From Leptasterias polaris (lineage: Eukaryota; Echinodermata; Asteroidea; Forcipulatida; Asteriidae): a stretch of DNA of 64,000 nt. How positions within the stretch are numbered: position 1 is the stretch's first letter; the number at the start of each line of letters is the position of its first letter. The position numbers were made by a program, and so were the translations under genes. Below the pieces are notes generated by a model. The model worked only from the letters and a program-made list of their open reading frames with translations, was not told the DNA's origin and made no database searches. Of this stretch, positions 48,396 to 57,955 are shown piece after piece. The DNA is taken from the NCBI GenBank assembly GCA_037783415.1, contig JAZGTN010000085.1:3157501-3221500 (forward strand), given 5' to 3'.

Positions 48396-50267
48396 GAGGG
48401 GACAACAGTGAAGCATTGAAGCATTGAAGCATGAAAGCATTTTCTGAGGGGCATAAAATAGTTCATATAAAAAGATAAGTTCCCCAAGCACAAAGCATTT
48501 TTTGTATACCAGATTAAGGTCCACGGCCAAAGTACCATGTCCAGTCCCCTGTTTTTATTGACTGGCTCCCTGCTTATAGTCTCTTAGCATAAACCTGTCA
48601 TGCTACGAGGTGATCCCTCCCCATCCCCCCACCCCCCCCCCCCCCAAAAAAGAAGAAAACAAAGAAAAGGGCACCACTCATGGTTGCAATCATGTGACGC
48701 CGTTGCACAATGTCAAGAGAGGGCAGTGCAGATTTGAAGAAAACAGAGAAAACTTGGGAAGCTACGGCCAAGGGAATCTGCTTTGGGGTGTCTCAGGTGT
48801 GGATTAGTCTGCCTTACAAACTCACCGTGTCCGATTCATCAAAATCAATACCGCTCACTTTTCCCTTCACGAAAGATAATGACAAAGTTCAAAATACACA
48901 AGGTTGATAAATCTCACTTTGCTTTTAACCTCTCCAGACGAACAAGTGCGTTGGGGTAATATATCAAACACGAATGGAAATCGAGTGGGTTCAGATATCC
49001 CCCTTTTACAGAGTGGTGTTCGTCTTTTCAAAACATCTTCGGATGCTTATTACAATCAGTTTTTATTAATTTTATTTCTTTTAATGTTTTTTTTCTTTTC
49101 TTCTTCCAACCAGAAGTGATTACCAGACAGAATGAATATTGTGCACACGGGAAAATAGGTAAAAATTTCAGTTTGTTGAACTGTGAACACGAATAAAACA
49201 ATTAATCAAAGTTCTTGACAGGTCCAAGCTTCATAAATTCTTCATTCACAGACACTGAAATGGAATAAGAGCATTTTTTTCCCCACCCCAATTCCCCCTA
49301 TATGTATATAAATAAATAGATGCAAATACAAATGAAACAATGAACAAAAAGTCGTTTTCCGTCAGGAATCAATTAATCATCCACCTCCTTTTAAACTCGA
49401 GGGCCCTTTTCTTTCTCGAAAAACATGGCAAGGTTTGAGAGTGCACCTCAACAGTGCACGAATTCCACGTCTTAATTAAACATACTTTTGAAGGTCAGCA
49501 TTCTCAGGGGTCCCTTGAATTGATACTGAATCTCAAGTATCTTCCTTTTCTGTCACCGAGGTGCTATGAGCTTTGTCGCTCAAAGTGCTTTACTTCCCCA
49601 AATGGGGACATTTTAGAAACGGTGGGGTCTTCTTGAGCGTACTTGATGAGTTTAAAGGGGAAACAAATTGCACACGGGCGAATGTAAAAACAATAACAGT
49701 AATAATATAATATAAATAAACAAAGTTGTTAGGTGTAGCTTTGCTGAACTCATTTACCTGAGAAATTGTAGATAGTTAATCATTTTTCCATAATAAATCA
49801 AGCTGATACTTGGGTCAAAATATTGTTGTTGCTCAGAAACAACATGTTTTGGATATTATTTTTAATTAAAAATATTGTTAAATGGTATAGTTTTGGTAAC
49901 GCTGTTTTCCTTTCCCTTTGATCTAAGCCTTACATACTTGTTTGTGAGACAACAAAAATTGTCAAATTATTATTAATGATATTAAGTTGTAAATGTAAAG
50001 ATGTTTTAATTTAAGCTTATTTCAATAGACTAAATTCTACCCCCATTGTACTTGCTATGTATGCACTGCAGAGCTTTTGTCGTTTTTAAAGGAGACTAAA
50101 TTTTGATTAAAGCAAAGAGTGGTTTTCAGACTTTTCTAATAGAATTGACTACAAAGCGAAAACAGAAGAGTTTTGCAGTGCCTAGCTTGCACCGATACCA
50201 TTTGCTAAACTTTATGCATAGACCTTTCCCAAGAGCAGCCATATTGCTTTTGTTCAAAACTATTTAG

Positions 50268-50423
50268 GCCCTTTTCCAAACCACGTTTTCGGCTATTGGC
50301 TCAGGCTTGGGCTCCGGTTGCCTGTTTGAAGCCCCGTACAAGAAGTGCACATTTTTCAAAAGGACTGAAAGAGCCTAAGCCACAAGTGATACCAAAAACC
50401 GTGGTTTGGAAAAGAGCCTTGGT
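50268..50423. mobile_element. Small foldback element, family E, copy 2
   Basis: It begins GGCCCTTTTCCAAACCACG and ends CGTGGTTTGGAAAAGAGCC. The interior shares GGCTTGGGCTCCGGTTGCCT and GTTTGAA with the copy at 44485. It is MITE-like and non-coding. Confidence 0.65.
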
Positions 50424-50449
50424 GCGAACAAGCCAAGGCTATATATTGT

Positions 50450-50600
50450 GTAAGTCTCGCGCGTGTCAAAAATTGAGACCCGATTGAAGCACGTGAGTTT
50501 GTTTCCTTCACACGTTTAAGCAATGTACGTCGGACCAATGTGGTCTCGAAAATGTTTGAAAACACGCGAGACTTGCACGGCTATAGCACCACATTTAGTC
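50450..50600. mobile_element. Foldback repeat with AAGTCTCGCG ends
   Basis: It begins TAAGTCTCGCGCGTGT and ends ACACGCGAGACTTGCA. The interior word GAGTTTGTTTCCTTCACACG recurs in the related segment at 59795-59905. Confidence 0.5.
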
Positions 50601-50849
50601 AGATCCTTTTCTGTCATAGGGAACCAGACAATCATGGCAAACAGTGAAAAAGGCCTTTTAGTTTGTATTTACTGCGCCTGCTCACACATTTCTATACCTA
50701 AGGTGCAAAATTCAAAAAGCTAACATACATTTTCTGCAATTTTTTTTTCCGCTTCGCCTTTTTAGAAGTTGAAGGATTTTTTGAGTGCTGATCGCTGAAG
50801 CTTGACCTTAAAGAACTTAGATAAACAGTAAAAAATAGGAGCTGTCAGA

Positions 50850-51150
50850 GCATTTGATCCTGGAAACCTGGGAATCCCAAGGAAGCCTCGGAAAATCAGG
50901 GAAAACCTGAGAAATCCCACATAACCTCAGAAATCCTGGATCAGCTCGGAAATCCTAGGAAAACTTGTAGAATCATGGAAGATTTGGGTAATCCTAGGAA
51001 ATCTTGTAAAATCCCACAAAACCTGGAAAATCTGTGCGGTTCCTGCGGTGATCCTGGAAACCTGGACAATCCTTGAAAACCCATTGAAAACCTTGGGTAG
51101 GCCTATATATCAGAAAGTCTATATAGGGAAATCCTAAGAAACCTGGGATT
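50850..51150. repeat. Cryptic minisatellite of AAATCCTGG-type words
   Basis: Some 300 bp consist largely of degenerate 9-12 bp words: CCTGGAAACCTGGGAATCCC, GGAAATCCTAGGAAAACTTG, CCTGGAAAATC, AACCTGGACAATCC. It lies within 300 bp of the Myo18 exon at 51421, on its downstream side. Confidence 0.7.
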
Positions 51151-51420
51151 ATACAAGATACCTTTGCAGGTACCATGTTACCACATTTGAGCTTTCATTT
51201 GATATTCAGGAACAAGCATCTAGTTGGCACAAACAAATCAAATGTCTCATTGACTCTTGCTACGATCTTTGACCATTAGTTCTCAGGATACAATAACATC
51301 CGCGATAGGATCTCTTTCGTCAACCATTTACATGGAGGATAACTGTTAAAGATCTTGTAATTTTGAGAGCAAACATTCTGAAATTGTTATTCTGAACTTT
51401 GGATAGGAATGATTGATTAC

Positions 51421-51579
51421 CTTGTGACCGATTCGTCGGATGCCGATGATAACACCCGGCGTCGACCCAAACGAGGCGTGGAGTCCACGCTGCTCGTGCT
51501 GCCACGGTAACTACGAGAAGAGTACCGACGACTGTAGCGCGGATCGTAACTAGGAATGCCATCCTCACTATCAGAATCA
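51421..51579 (-). CDS. Myo18: Myo18 exon: acidic/serine-arginine C-terminal tail
   Basis: This is an internal exon of 159 nt (53 codons), phase 2 to 2, bounded by acceptor TTTCAG and donor AAG|GTAATC on the minus strand. Joined to the previous exon it continues the acidic stretch as SDSDSEDGIPSYDPRY, followed by SRRYSSRSYRG, a serine/threonine-rich part and a basic RLGRRR cluster, ending ASDESVTR. It is low complexity and disordered in character. SDSDSED and SASDES look like casein kinase 2 type sites and the RRY and RRR clusters like basophilic kinase sites, but these are inferences. The PRYS..Y..SDSD composition resembles the extreme C-terminus of vertebrate MYO18A. Because its length is a multiple of three and its phases are symmetric, it could be skipped without a frameshift. 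Confidence 0.78.
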
Positions 51580-51789
51580 CTGAAATCACATCAAATCAAA
51601 TTAGATATCAGTTGAGTTACAAAGCATTTTTATTTATGTTTTCCTTTCAAGAGTGCATTGGTTATTGATCCACTCATCTTGCTTACCAAATAAGTATCTA
51701 CATGTATGCACGCTGATGGGGATTATTTATTGCTAAAGCTTGGAGTTTAACAGATACAGATTAGTTAGCAAGTTGAACATGTAGGCTAG

Positions 51790-52252
51790 TTTGGACTCAT
51801 TTTGACCATGTACAAGTACATCAGTAGACAATTTACCTTCCTAGATATCACTGCCGTCATCTTCTGAAGCATTATCATTCTGCAGAAAATGCTGCAGATC
51901 AGATATTTTCTGGAAAGCTCTAATCCCTCTCCTTCACATCACACCCCATGAGTGTGTATATGGACTCGAATGACCGCATAAATAAAGAGACATTTACTTT
52001 CCTAGATCACTATCACTACTATCATCATTCTGCAGAACATACTGCAGATCAATCTCATCCCTATTGTGTGCCATGGATAATTTAACAATTACCTTCCTAG
52101 ACTACTATCACTAACATCATCATCCTGCAGTAGTGCAGGCTGCAGATCAGATATTCTCTTGAAACAAAGCTTTGTACTAACCCCCAATCCCATCTCGTAG
52201 GTGTGCCATGGACTAGAATGACTCAAACACATGTACATAAGTAAACATTTAC
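51790..52252 (-). repeat. Tandem decayed copies of the Myo18 exon 3' end plus donor
   Basis: In gene direction, the exon at 52383-52253 is followed by three further copies of its last 45 to 75 nt together with its GT donor and the start of the intron. The donors lie near 52092, 51996 and 51836. Spacing is about 160, 96 and 160 bp; the middle unit is shortened. Each copy keeps GATCTGCAG, the acidic GAT/AGT codons and CTAGGAA|GTAA. The copy at 52093-52165 remains open in the exon frame. The copy at 51997-52050 is open but short and has a changed donor context (AA|GTAAAT). The copy at 51837-51918 has an in-frame TAG just before its donor. The repeated unit therefore spans the exon-intron border. 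Confidence 0.85.
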
Positions 52253-52383
52253 CTTCCTAGATCACTATCACTGTCATCATCATTCTGTAGTGCATGCTGC
52301 AGATCAGATATTCTCTTGAAAGCCAATTTCAGATCAGACTGCAGCTTTTCATTGCTCTCTTCCAGACCTTCAATGGTGGACTC
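52253..52383 (-). CDS. Myo18: Myo18 exon: end of myosin-XVIII coiled-coil tail
   Basis: This is an internal exon of 131 nt, phase 0 to 2. On the minus strand it follows an acceptor reading TTTAG and ends at a donor AG|GTAAAT. It encodes about 43 residues beginning ESTIEGLEESNEKLQ, with leucines and isoleucines spaced as in a coiled coil. It then reads FKRISDLQHALQ and ends in an acidic run DDDSDSD. The RISDLQ segment followed by an acidic break matches what I recall of the end of the class XVIII myosin tail (human MYO18A has KRISDLQ followed by an acidic stretch). Class XVIII myosins are actin-tethering, dimeric myosins with little or no motor ATPase activity. The exon is followed by three decayed copies of its own 3' end. 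The preceding exon is not visible in the window. The family call is from memory, without a database search. Confidence 0.8.
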
Positions 52384-52647
52384 CTAAAGACACAAAAAAG
52401 TAAGAGTGAAATGTAAGGTCCAACACAAATCAAACAACAACAACAACAACAGACGTTAGAGTTGGCAAAACAAAACTATGTATGAAGGCCAATTGTAGTT
52501 AATACAGTTTTCTTTTATGACACAATTGCTTTAGTGCAACATTTTGAAGTTTGTTTTTTGCCTTTTTAAATCAATAACTGATTGTACACAAACACATCAT
52601 TTAGACTGGTCTCTTCTCACCAAACCAGCTTGGTTTCCTATACTAAT

Positions 52648-52985
52648 AAATAATAATAACCAGTTCTTATAAAGCGCATTTTACAATAACGTCTCAATGC
52701 GCTTTACATTTAGTGTCCTGGTCATTGGGCCAATAACATTCCTTTAATCTTTCTCAGCTCCCTGGGGAGTATACAGCCCGAGCTGCCGTGGCGCTCAGAC
52801 GGCTTTTTCAAACACAATATCAACCTCGCATGTACCCGTTTATACCCCTGGGTGAAGAGAAGCAATTATAGAGAAGTGTCTTGCTCAAGGACACAAGCGT
52901 CACGACCGGGACTCGAACCCACACCCCGATGACTAAACCACCAGAACTTGAATCCGATGATCTAAACCACTCGGCCATGACACCC
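52648..52985 (-). mobile_element. tRNA-derived SINE, Myo18 upstream intron
   Basis: On the minus strand, head GGGTGTCATGGCCGAGTGGT, B box GGTTCGAGTCC, body TTGTGTCCTTGAGCAAGACA, core CTGTATACTCCCCAGGGAGC, and 3' end CATTGAGACGTTATTGTAAA then GCGCTTTATAAGAA. It lies 265 bp upstream of the Myo18 exon and inverted relative to the SINE at 53775-54075. Confidence 0.75.
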
Positions 52986-53104
52986 TACAATCCTATAGCA
53001 AGAAGGTTTCCCTAGAATGTGACTGGTTGCGGGTCAAGTATCAGCCACGGTGCATATGGACATTCCCCACTCCCATCTCCGAAGCCAGAGTACACAAACA
53101 TGCC

Positions 53105-53488
53105 TTAAAGGCGATGGACACGTTGGTAATTGTCAAAGACCAGTATTCTCACTTGGTGTATTCCAACATATGAATAAAATAACAAACCTGTGAAACTTTG
53201 GGCTCAATTGGTCATCGAAGTTGCAAGAAAATAATGAAAGAAAAAACACCCTTGTTGCACAAATTTGTGTGCTTTCAGATGCCTGAAAAAGGCTTCAGGC
53301 CTGAAGTCTTTTTCAGATTCAAATATTTTAGTGAGAAATTACCTCTTTCTCAAAAACTACGTTACTTCAGAGGGAGTGGTTTCTCACAATGTTTTATACT
53401 ATCAACAGCTCTCCGTTGCTCGTTACCAAGTAAGTTTTTATGCTAGTATATATTTTGAATAATTACCAAACGTGTCCAGTGCCTTTAA
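53105..53488 (+). mobile_element. Small TIR element, family A, copy 3
   Basis: A full-length family A copy, with ends TTAAAGGCGATGGACACGTT and AACGTGTCCAGTGCCTTTAA. It contains a central foldback AAAAAGGCTTCAGGCCTGAA. It lies between the two inverted SINEs of the upstream Myo18 intron. Chance ORFs over it are not coding. Confidence 0.7.
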
Positions 53489-53774
53489 ACAAGTAAGTCA
53501 GTAGGGGGGGGGGGACGACGAGAAAAAATCCACCAAAAACCAAACCCATACATAAAATAAAGTACCCATAAAATTATGTTTGTATTTGTTTCCCTGAGAA
53601 CATGAAAAAAGAGAGAATAATATTCTAAGTTGAAAACAAGAACAAATCCATGGCCCACATATCTTGGTAGACCATGAACATCAATATTTCTCACATTTAA
53701 AGGCATGTCCACACAAGGAACACTCTTGAAATAAAACACTACCCCTCTTTTTGCCAGAATTAGGAGGAAAGAAT

Positions 53775-54075
53775 TGTTGGGTGTGGGTTCAAGTCCCAGT
53801 CGTGACGCTTGTGTCCTCGAGCAAGACACTTCTCTATAATGGCTTCTCTTCACCCAGGGGTATAAATGGGTACCTGCGAGAGCAGAGGTTGATATTGTGT
53901 TTGAAAAAGCCTTCGGAGCGCCACGGCAGCCCGGGCTGTATACTCCCCAGAGAGCTGAGAAAGATTAAAGGAATGTTATTGGCCCAATGACCAGGGCACT
54001 AATGTAAAGCGCATTGAGACGTTATTGTGAAATGCGCTATATAAGAACTATTTATTATTATTATTATTATTAAAG
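53775..54075 (+). mobile_element. tRNA-derived SINE, 5' truncated, inverted partner
   Basis: It begins within the B box (GTGTGGGTTCAAGTCCCAGT) and runs through ACACTTCTCTATAATGGCTT, GGGCTGTATACTCCCCAGAG and GCGCATTGAGACGTTATTGT to GCGCTATATAAGAACTATTT with a (TTA)n tail. It is the same subfamily as the copy at 52648-52985. Confidence 0.75.
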
Positions 54076-54416
54076 CATGTTATATAAAAAAAAAATCCCG
54101 TGAAGTATCATCAATTTGTTGAGGTTGAAACCTCCTAGTATAGTTTCCCGCGGAAAATAACCCCCCACCACCGCAAAACATAATTCTAAGAAAAGCACTC
54201 TGTGCAGTTTAAGAATTGCCTGAGTGTGACTTTCCCTCGATACAACCGGATTTCAAGGGAAACAAATCCTTTCGATTCAAGCTTCTCTTCACAGGAAACT
54301 TCATCTCGATTGACGGTCAGCCGTCTTACATGAAATTGCAAAATGTGAAATGTGCTGTAACGACAGACTGCAGGCGGTGATCTGCGGACACGGGAGATAT
54401 CGCAGTAAAAACAGAA

Positions 54417-54417
54417 C

Positions 54418-54448
<31 letters not shown>

Positions 54449-54453
54449 GGGGA
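54417..54453. repeat. GA microsatellite and G run
   Basis: GAGAGAGAGAGAGAGAG followed by a G run. No gene context. Confidence 0.9.
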
Positions 54454-55555
54454 GTTGGCAGCGATGAATTATTCAGAACTCTTAGAAGTCTGTCTCCGAA
54501 CGATACGCATCATTGCAGTCTTAGTGCATCCTCGAGAAGAATGAGAGAAAGAGTGGACTTCGCTTGATGACAACTATGTCTTATTTAACTTATCGAGTAC
54601 ACAGCTGGGAAGTTGGAGTAGGCCTATATATGGAACGTAAAGTCATCTGTTTTACAATGATGAGGTCTTTTTACCCTTTGGGAACCAAACCCGCCTGGGA
54701 TTCAAAGCAACAAACCTGTGCCCCGATAGGCCACTGAATGAGTGTGCCCGTTGAAGAGAGGCTGATTAAAATTCTCATATAGGCAGCTGGCAAACAATTA
54801 TAAACAATGCCGTTATTGTATCGCTATAAAGAATACCCTTTTGGTTTTTACCCTTACACTAATGTGTTATAAGCACTGTACACTCAGTGCTTTCCCCGAA
54901 TCCTGCCGGAAAAAGATCCACGAGCTACTTGGGAGGGATTCGAACCCATTACCACTGCATTCTAAAGCTTGTTGTTAATACATGTCTACTTTATGAAACA
55001 TAAAATTACACAAGTATGTTTCTGTAAGATTGAAGAGAGTACATAGGGAACATGGAAATATTGGCAACTCCAGACCTTCACTGAGACCTTATTGATTGAA
55101 TGTTATTTGTTTATTTATTTATTTTTAATTCTTTGAACAATACAATATACGAGCAGAGGCCGTCAAGGTAAAGAAAAAAGTTCAAAAAAACACTCTCATC
55201 AAGAAACATGTGTCCTCCCAGACCTTGCTCATTTAAAAGAATACAAATTTATATTATATAATACACAGAAATCTATAATTGTAATGAAAAGTAAAACAAA
55301 AGATGGCAAGTAAACGAAGTATTACTATTAGAATGTATATTCATTTTGCATCCATTTGCGGCTGCTTTACATGTAGGTGGTTTGGTACAAGTTGCGTGTG
55401 ACTGCTATGGTACTATATAAACTACAATTTGATAACTGAAGATGCATCTAAACAACATCATATACTTCTAGGTACTTTAAGTATTGTTTATTTTTCTTTA
55501 GAATGTGCCCATTATAAATGCTCTGTCCGTCTATTAAGCTCGGAGACTGGCCACC

Positions 55556-55700
55556 AGACATGGGCCCAACTTTCATTATAGAACTGCTCAACAGACAAAT
55601 TTTGCTTAATACATTTGTCTGCTGAGCAAACATTTGCAGGGAGCCAGTTAAAAAACAGCATACATAACACTATGCTTTGGCAGGGTAACCTGTTTGTTGA
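55556..55700. mobile_element. Diverged family B-like fragment
   Basis: It starts ATGGGCCCAACTTTCATTAT and contains GCTGAGCAAACATTTGC and a GGCAGGGTAACCTG stretch comparable to family B internal words. The right end is lost. Confidence 0.35.
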
Positions 55701-56499
55701 AACCAGCATTTCTCTTAACTTAGTAAGATTGTATGAGACTGCCACCAAGTCATAGGTGTTTTCCCGGGGCTTACTGAATTTGACCTGAAACCAATTTCAT
55801 TCTCTATCCGCACAAGATTTAATAACCACATCCAATCCAATAGACGTTACACTGTGCTGACCCTAACTCACCACTAAATTGCAAGAAGGAATCAATTATA
55901 CAGTCCCCTCAGACGACCCTCCCCTATAGATGTACTTCTTCATGAACTTGACTGAAGACTTAACTCTATTTTGGCAGACGGTTAATATCTGCATTTGATG
56001 GCATTACTAGCCCCTTCTGGACACAGCGGTGATTTCGGCAACAGCTCAATGCTGACGGTCCAACAAGTCAAAGATGCGCTATGAGGACTTTTTCAGAGCA
56101 AAATTTGAAAGATGACATCATTGGATTTCAGCAACTTATGGATCTTTACATTCCAAGGAGGAATGTTTCCGTCAACCACAGGCCGTCAAACTCGAGGCTG
56201 TTTTGATTGAATATCGTCGAAAGTAAGAAATAAACCGAATTATCCCCGCACATAAATTGCACAGACCCATTTTTTCTAAGAATGATGTCATCGGATGTTT
56301 CGACAGTTGACAAATTTTGCACTGGCAAGGTATTGAATAAAATAGCAATTTACACCATTTTAACATGACGTTAGAGACTTTTAATTTCCCCCCATTCACA
56401 TGAGGAATCTTTCTATTGGAAAATGAGTACAAAACGAAATTAAATATGACATTTTCCTTGCTCTTTAAGTTTACCATTTCCCCCCTCCCCTCCACCCCC

Positions 56500-57480
56500 C
56501 CCCCCCAAAAAAAATATATATATAATGATATAAAATTAGTAGGGTAGATGGCCTTAGCTTTCGATCCAAACTGGACCTTCTTCAGAGGCATTAACAAGTA
56601 CAAACAAAAACATATCCATTTATAGCAAAAAGAGGAGCAAAGGATTAGGGGAAGGTATCCAGAAAAAAGCGGGAAGATTATAGCCAATCAAAGTTAATAA
56701 TTTACAGACAATGGGTTGGCTAAGAACCAATCAGAGTAAAGTAGTGAGGACAAAGGATGGTCAGTGTGAAAAGGGTGGATTACTGGACCATAAAGGTGGT
56801 AACTGCATTCTGGGTATAACAATACGGGAAGCATGAAAGGGTAGGATTTGAGGGCAAGTTGCATCAAGATAATGCAACTAACAATAGGGGGCAAGACAAA
56901 AATAACTAGTGAAGAAAGTTGAGTAAGCAACAAGAAAATTATGTGAATAGGAATGTAATTCTAGAAGATTATAACCAGTGTAAAATAATAAGATGAAATG
57001 TAAGAAATTAAAAGTAGGCAAGAGGAACCTGCGGAGAGAGCGGGTTATTAAATACTCTGCAAAAGGAATAGGTTATTAGCGGGTTGATTTTAAACAACTT
57101 GTTGAGAGAAAGAAGAGTAAAAATAAACCAGTAGAGAGAACAGGTTAATTACAGTGAACGTATTTATATTACATCAACAAAATAAGCAAGAAAAATAAGT
57201 GATGGGAAGTTATTTAACACCAGTGTTTATGTTAAGTCCAAAGGGTTGGACTGTCTTAATTTGGTGAATCCAGTGTGATTCTCTGAGCTTGCGGTGTGTG
57301 TCATCACCATTGCAAGCCTCAATCACCAGAAGTTCAACATCCTTGACGCTGTGGTCAGGGCTGTTGAAGTGGATGGAGACGGGGTACGGTTTTTTGGTCT
57401 TTATGGAAGAGACATGGTTAGCAAAGTGAAGGCTGAGTTTGGTAGTCCACATCTCTTACAGGATATAACATAGACTACAT
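56500..57480 (-). mobile_element. Penelope-like retroelement fragment, GIY-YIG C-terminus and 3' UTR
   Basis: A minus-strand frame of 80 codons (57452-57210) reads SLHFANHVSSIKTKKPYPVS, IHFNSPDHSVKDVELLVIEA and then RKLRESHWIHQIKTVQPFGL NI. The HFN-sPdHS, RE-hWI-qL-T--P-GlN pattern is the distal half of the GIY-YIG endonuclease domain found at the C-terminus of Penelope-like elements. The reverse transcriptase is missing (5' truncation). Downstream a roughly 650-bp 3' region leads to a hammerhead-like module at 56559-56585 and an A/T-rich tail near 56500-56535. The copy is inactive. Confidence 0.7.
56559..56585 (-). ncRNA. Hammerhead-ribozyme-like core in Penelope-like 3' UTR
   Basis: The minus strand reads CTGAAGA, then a stem GGTCC/GGATC with a five-base loop, then GAAA. 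This matches the CUGANGA - stem II - GAAA half of the hammerhead core. Penelope-like elements are known to carry hammerhead ribozymes in their terminal repeats. I could not draw a convincing stem I and cleavage triplet upstream, so this may be a relic. Confidence 0.45.
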
Positions 57481-57567
57481 TTGGTGTGCTACATAGGGAG
57501 TCAGTCTTGATATTGTAAGAAGAGCCTGTGCTATGACTCTTCACTCGTAGTGCGGGTTTGATGTAGA

Positions 57568-57631
57568 GACAAGTTTTGGTTTAATATATATATATATATA
57601 TAAATATATATATATTAAACCAAAACTTGTC
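57568..57631. repeat. 64-bp AT-rich perfect palindrome
   Basis: GACAAGTTTTGGTTTAATAT at the left is the reverse complement of ATATTAAACCAAAACTTGTC at the right, with only an alternating TA core between. It lies just upstream of the Penelope-like fragment in plus coordinates and could extrude as a cruciform. Confidence 0.85.
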
Positions 57632-57696
57632 ACCAACCCTCCGTCATCTGTGGAAACTGGGAGACATTGTAACCTTGAACGATTCTAACAAGTTGT

Positions 57697-57955
57697 ACAA
57701 CATTCAACCTTAGTTTCTTCTGTTATTTTCTCAGGAAGAGTTATTGAATAAAGAGTAAATAAAACAACTCATCCATATGACGTCATTAAGCCTGCAACGT
57801 CCTTCCACGGAGGTTCAAAAGGGTTGCAAAAATGTTGCTCATTAGTCAAGTCTTGGCATTCAACCTTAGTTTTTCTGTTATTCTTCTCTGGAGGGGTTAT
57901 TGAATAAAGAGTAAATAAAATAACACATCCATAATGACGTCAATGGCCAAGCCTT
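57697..57955. repeat. Direct repeat, about 95 bp, period near 160 bp
   Basis: CATTCAACCTTAGTTTC, GTTATTGAATAAAGAGTAAA and CATCCATATGACGTCATTA recur with small changes about 160 bp further on (CATCCATAATGACGTCAATG). Both copies carry a TGACGTCA site. Confidence 0.75.

Larger units (their letters stand above)
22272..51420 (-). other. Myo18 intron of about 29 kb, repeat-filled
   Basis: This stretch separates the two last recognised Myo18 exons. I looked for minus-strand exons of symmetric phase 2 with acidic or coiled-coil coding and found none I could support, so it is treated as a single intron. It holds SINEs, one CR1/L2-type LINE tail, Penelope-like relics, a 900-bp TIR element, several small TIR elements and minisatellites, all listed separately. 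Sub-stretches where I see nothing beyond ordinary AT-rich intronic sequence are 22400-24780, 25110-26320, 26640-28140, 28170-29990, 34060-36040, 36340-37320, 38830-39500, 40020-41500, 42100-42890, 44640-45480, 46140-46590, 46870-48250 and 48600-50260. Small alternative exons cannot be excluded by eye. Confidence 0.55.

Noticed and set aside
48710..48907. Plus-strand ORF MSREGSADLKKTEKTWEATA...
   Set aside because: Reasonable-looking start but no homologue known to me, no splice context and overlapping frames.
56172..56687. 171-aa minus-strand ORF
   Set aside because: Lies in the 3' region of the Penelope-like fragment and in homopolymer tracts; Phe/Ser/Gly-rich with no domain.
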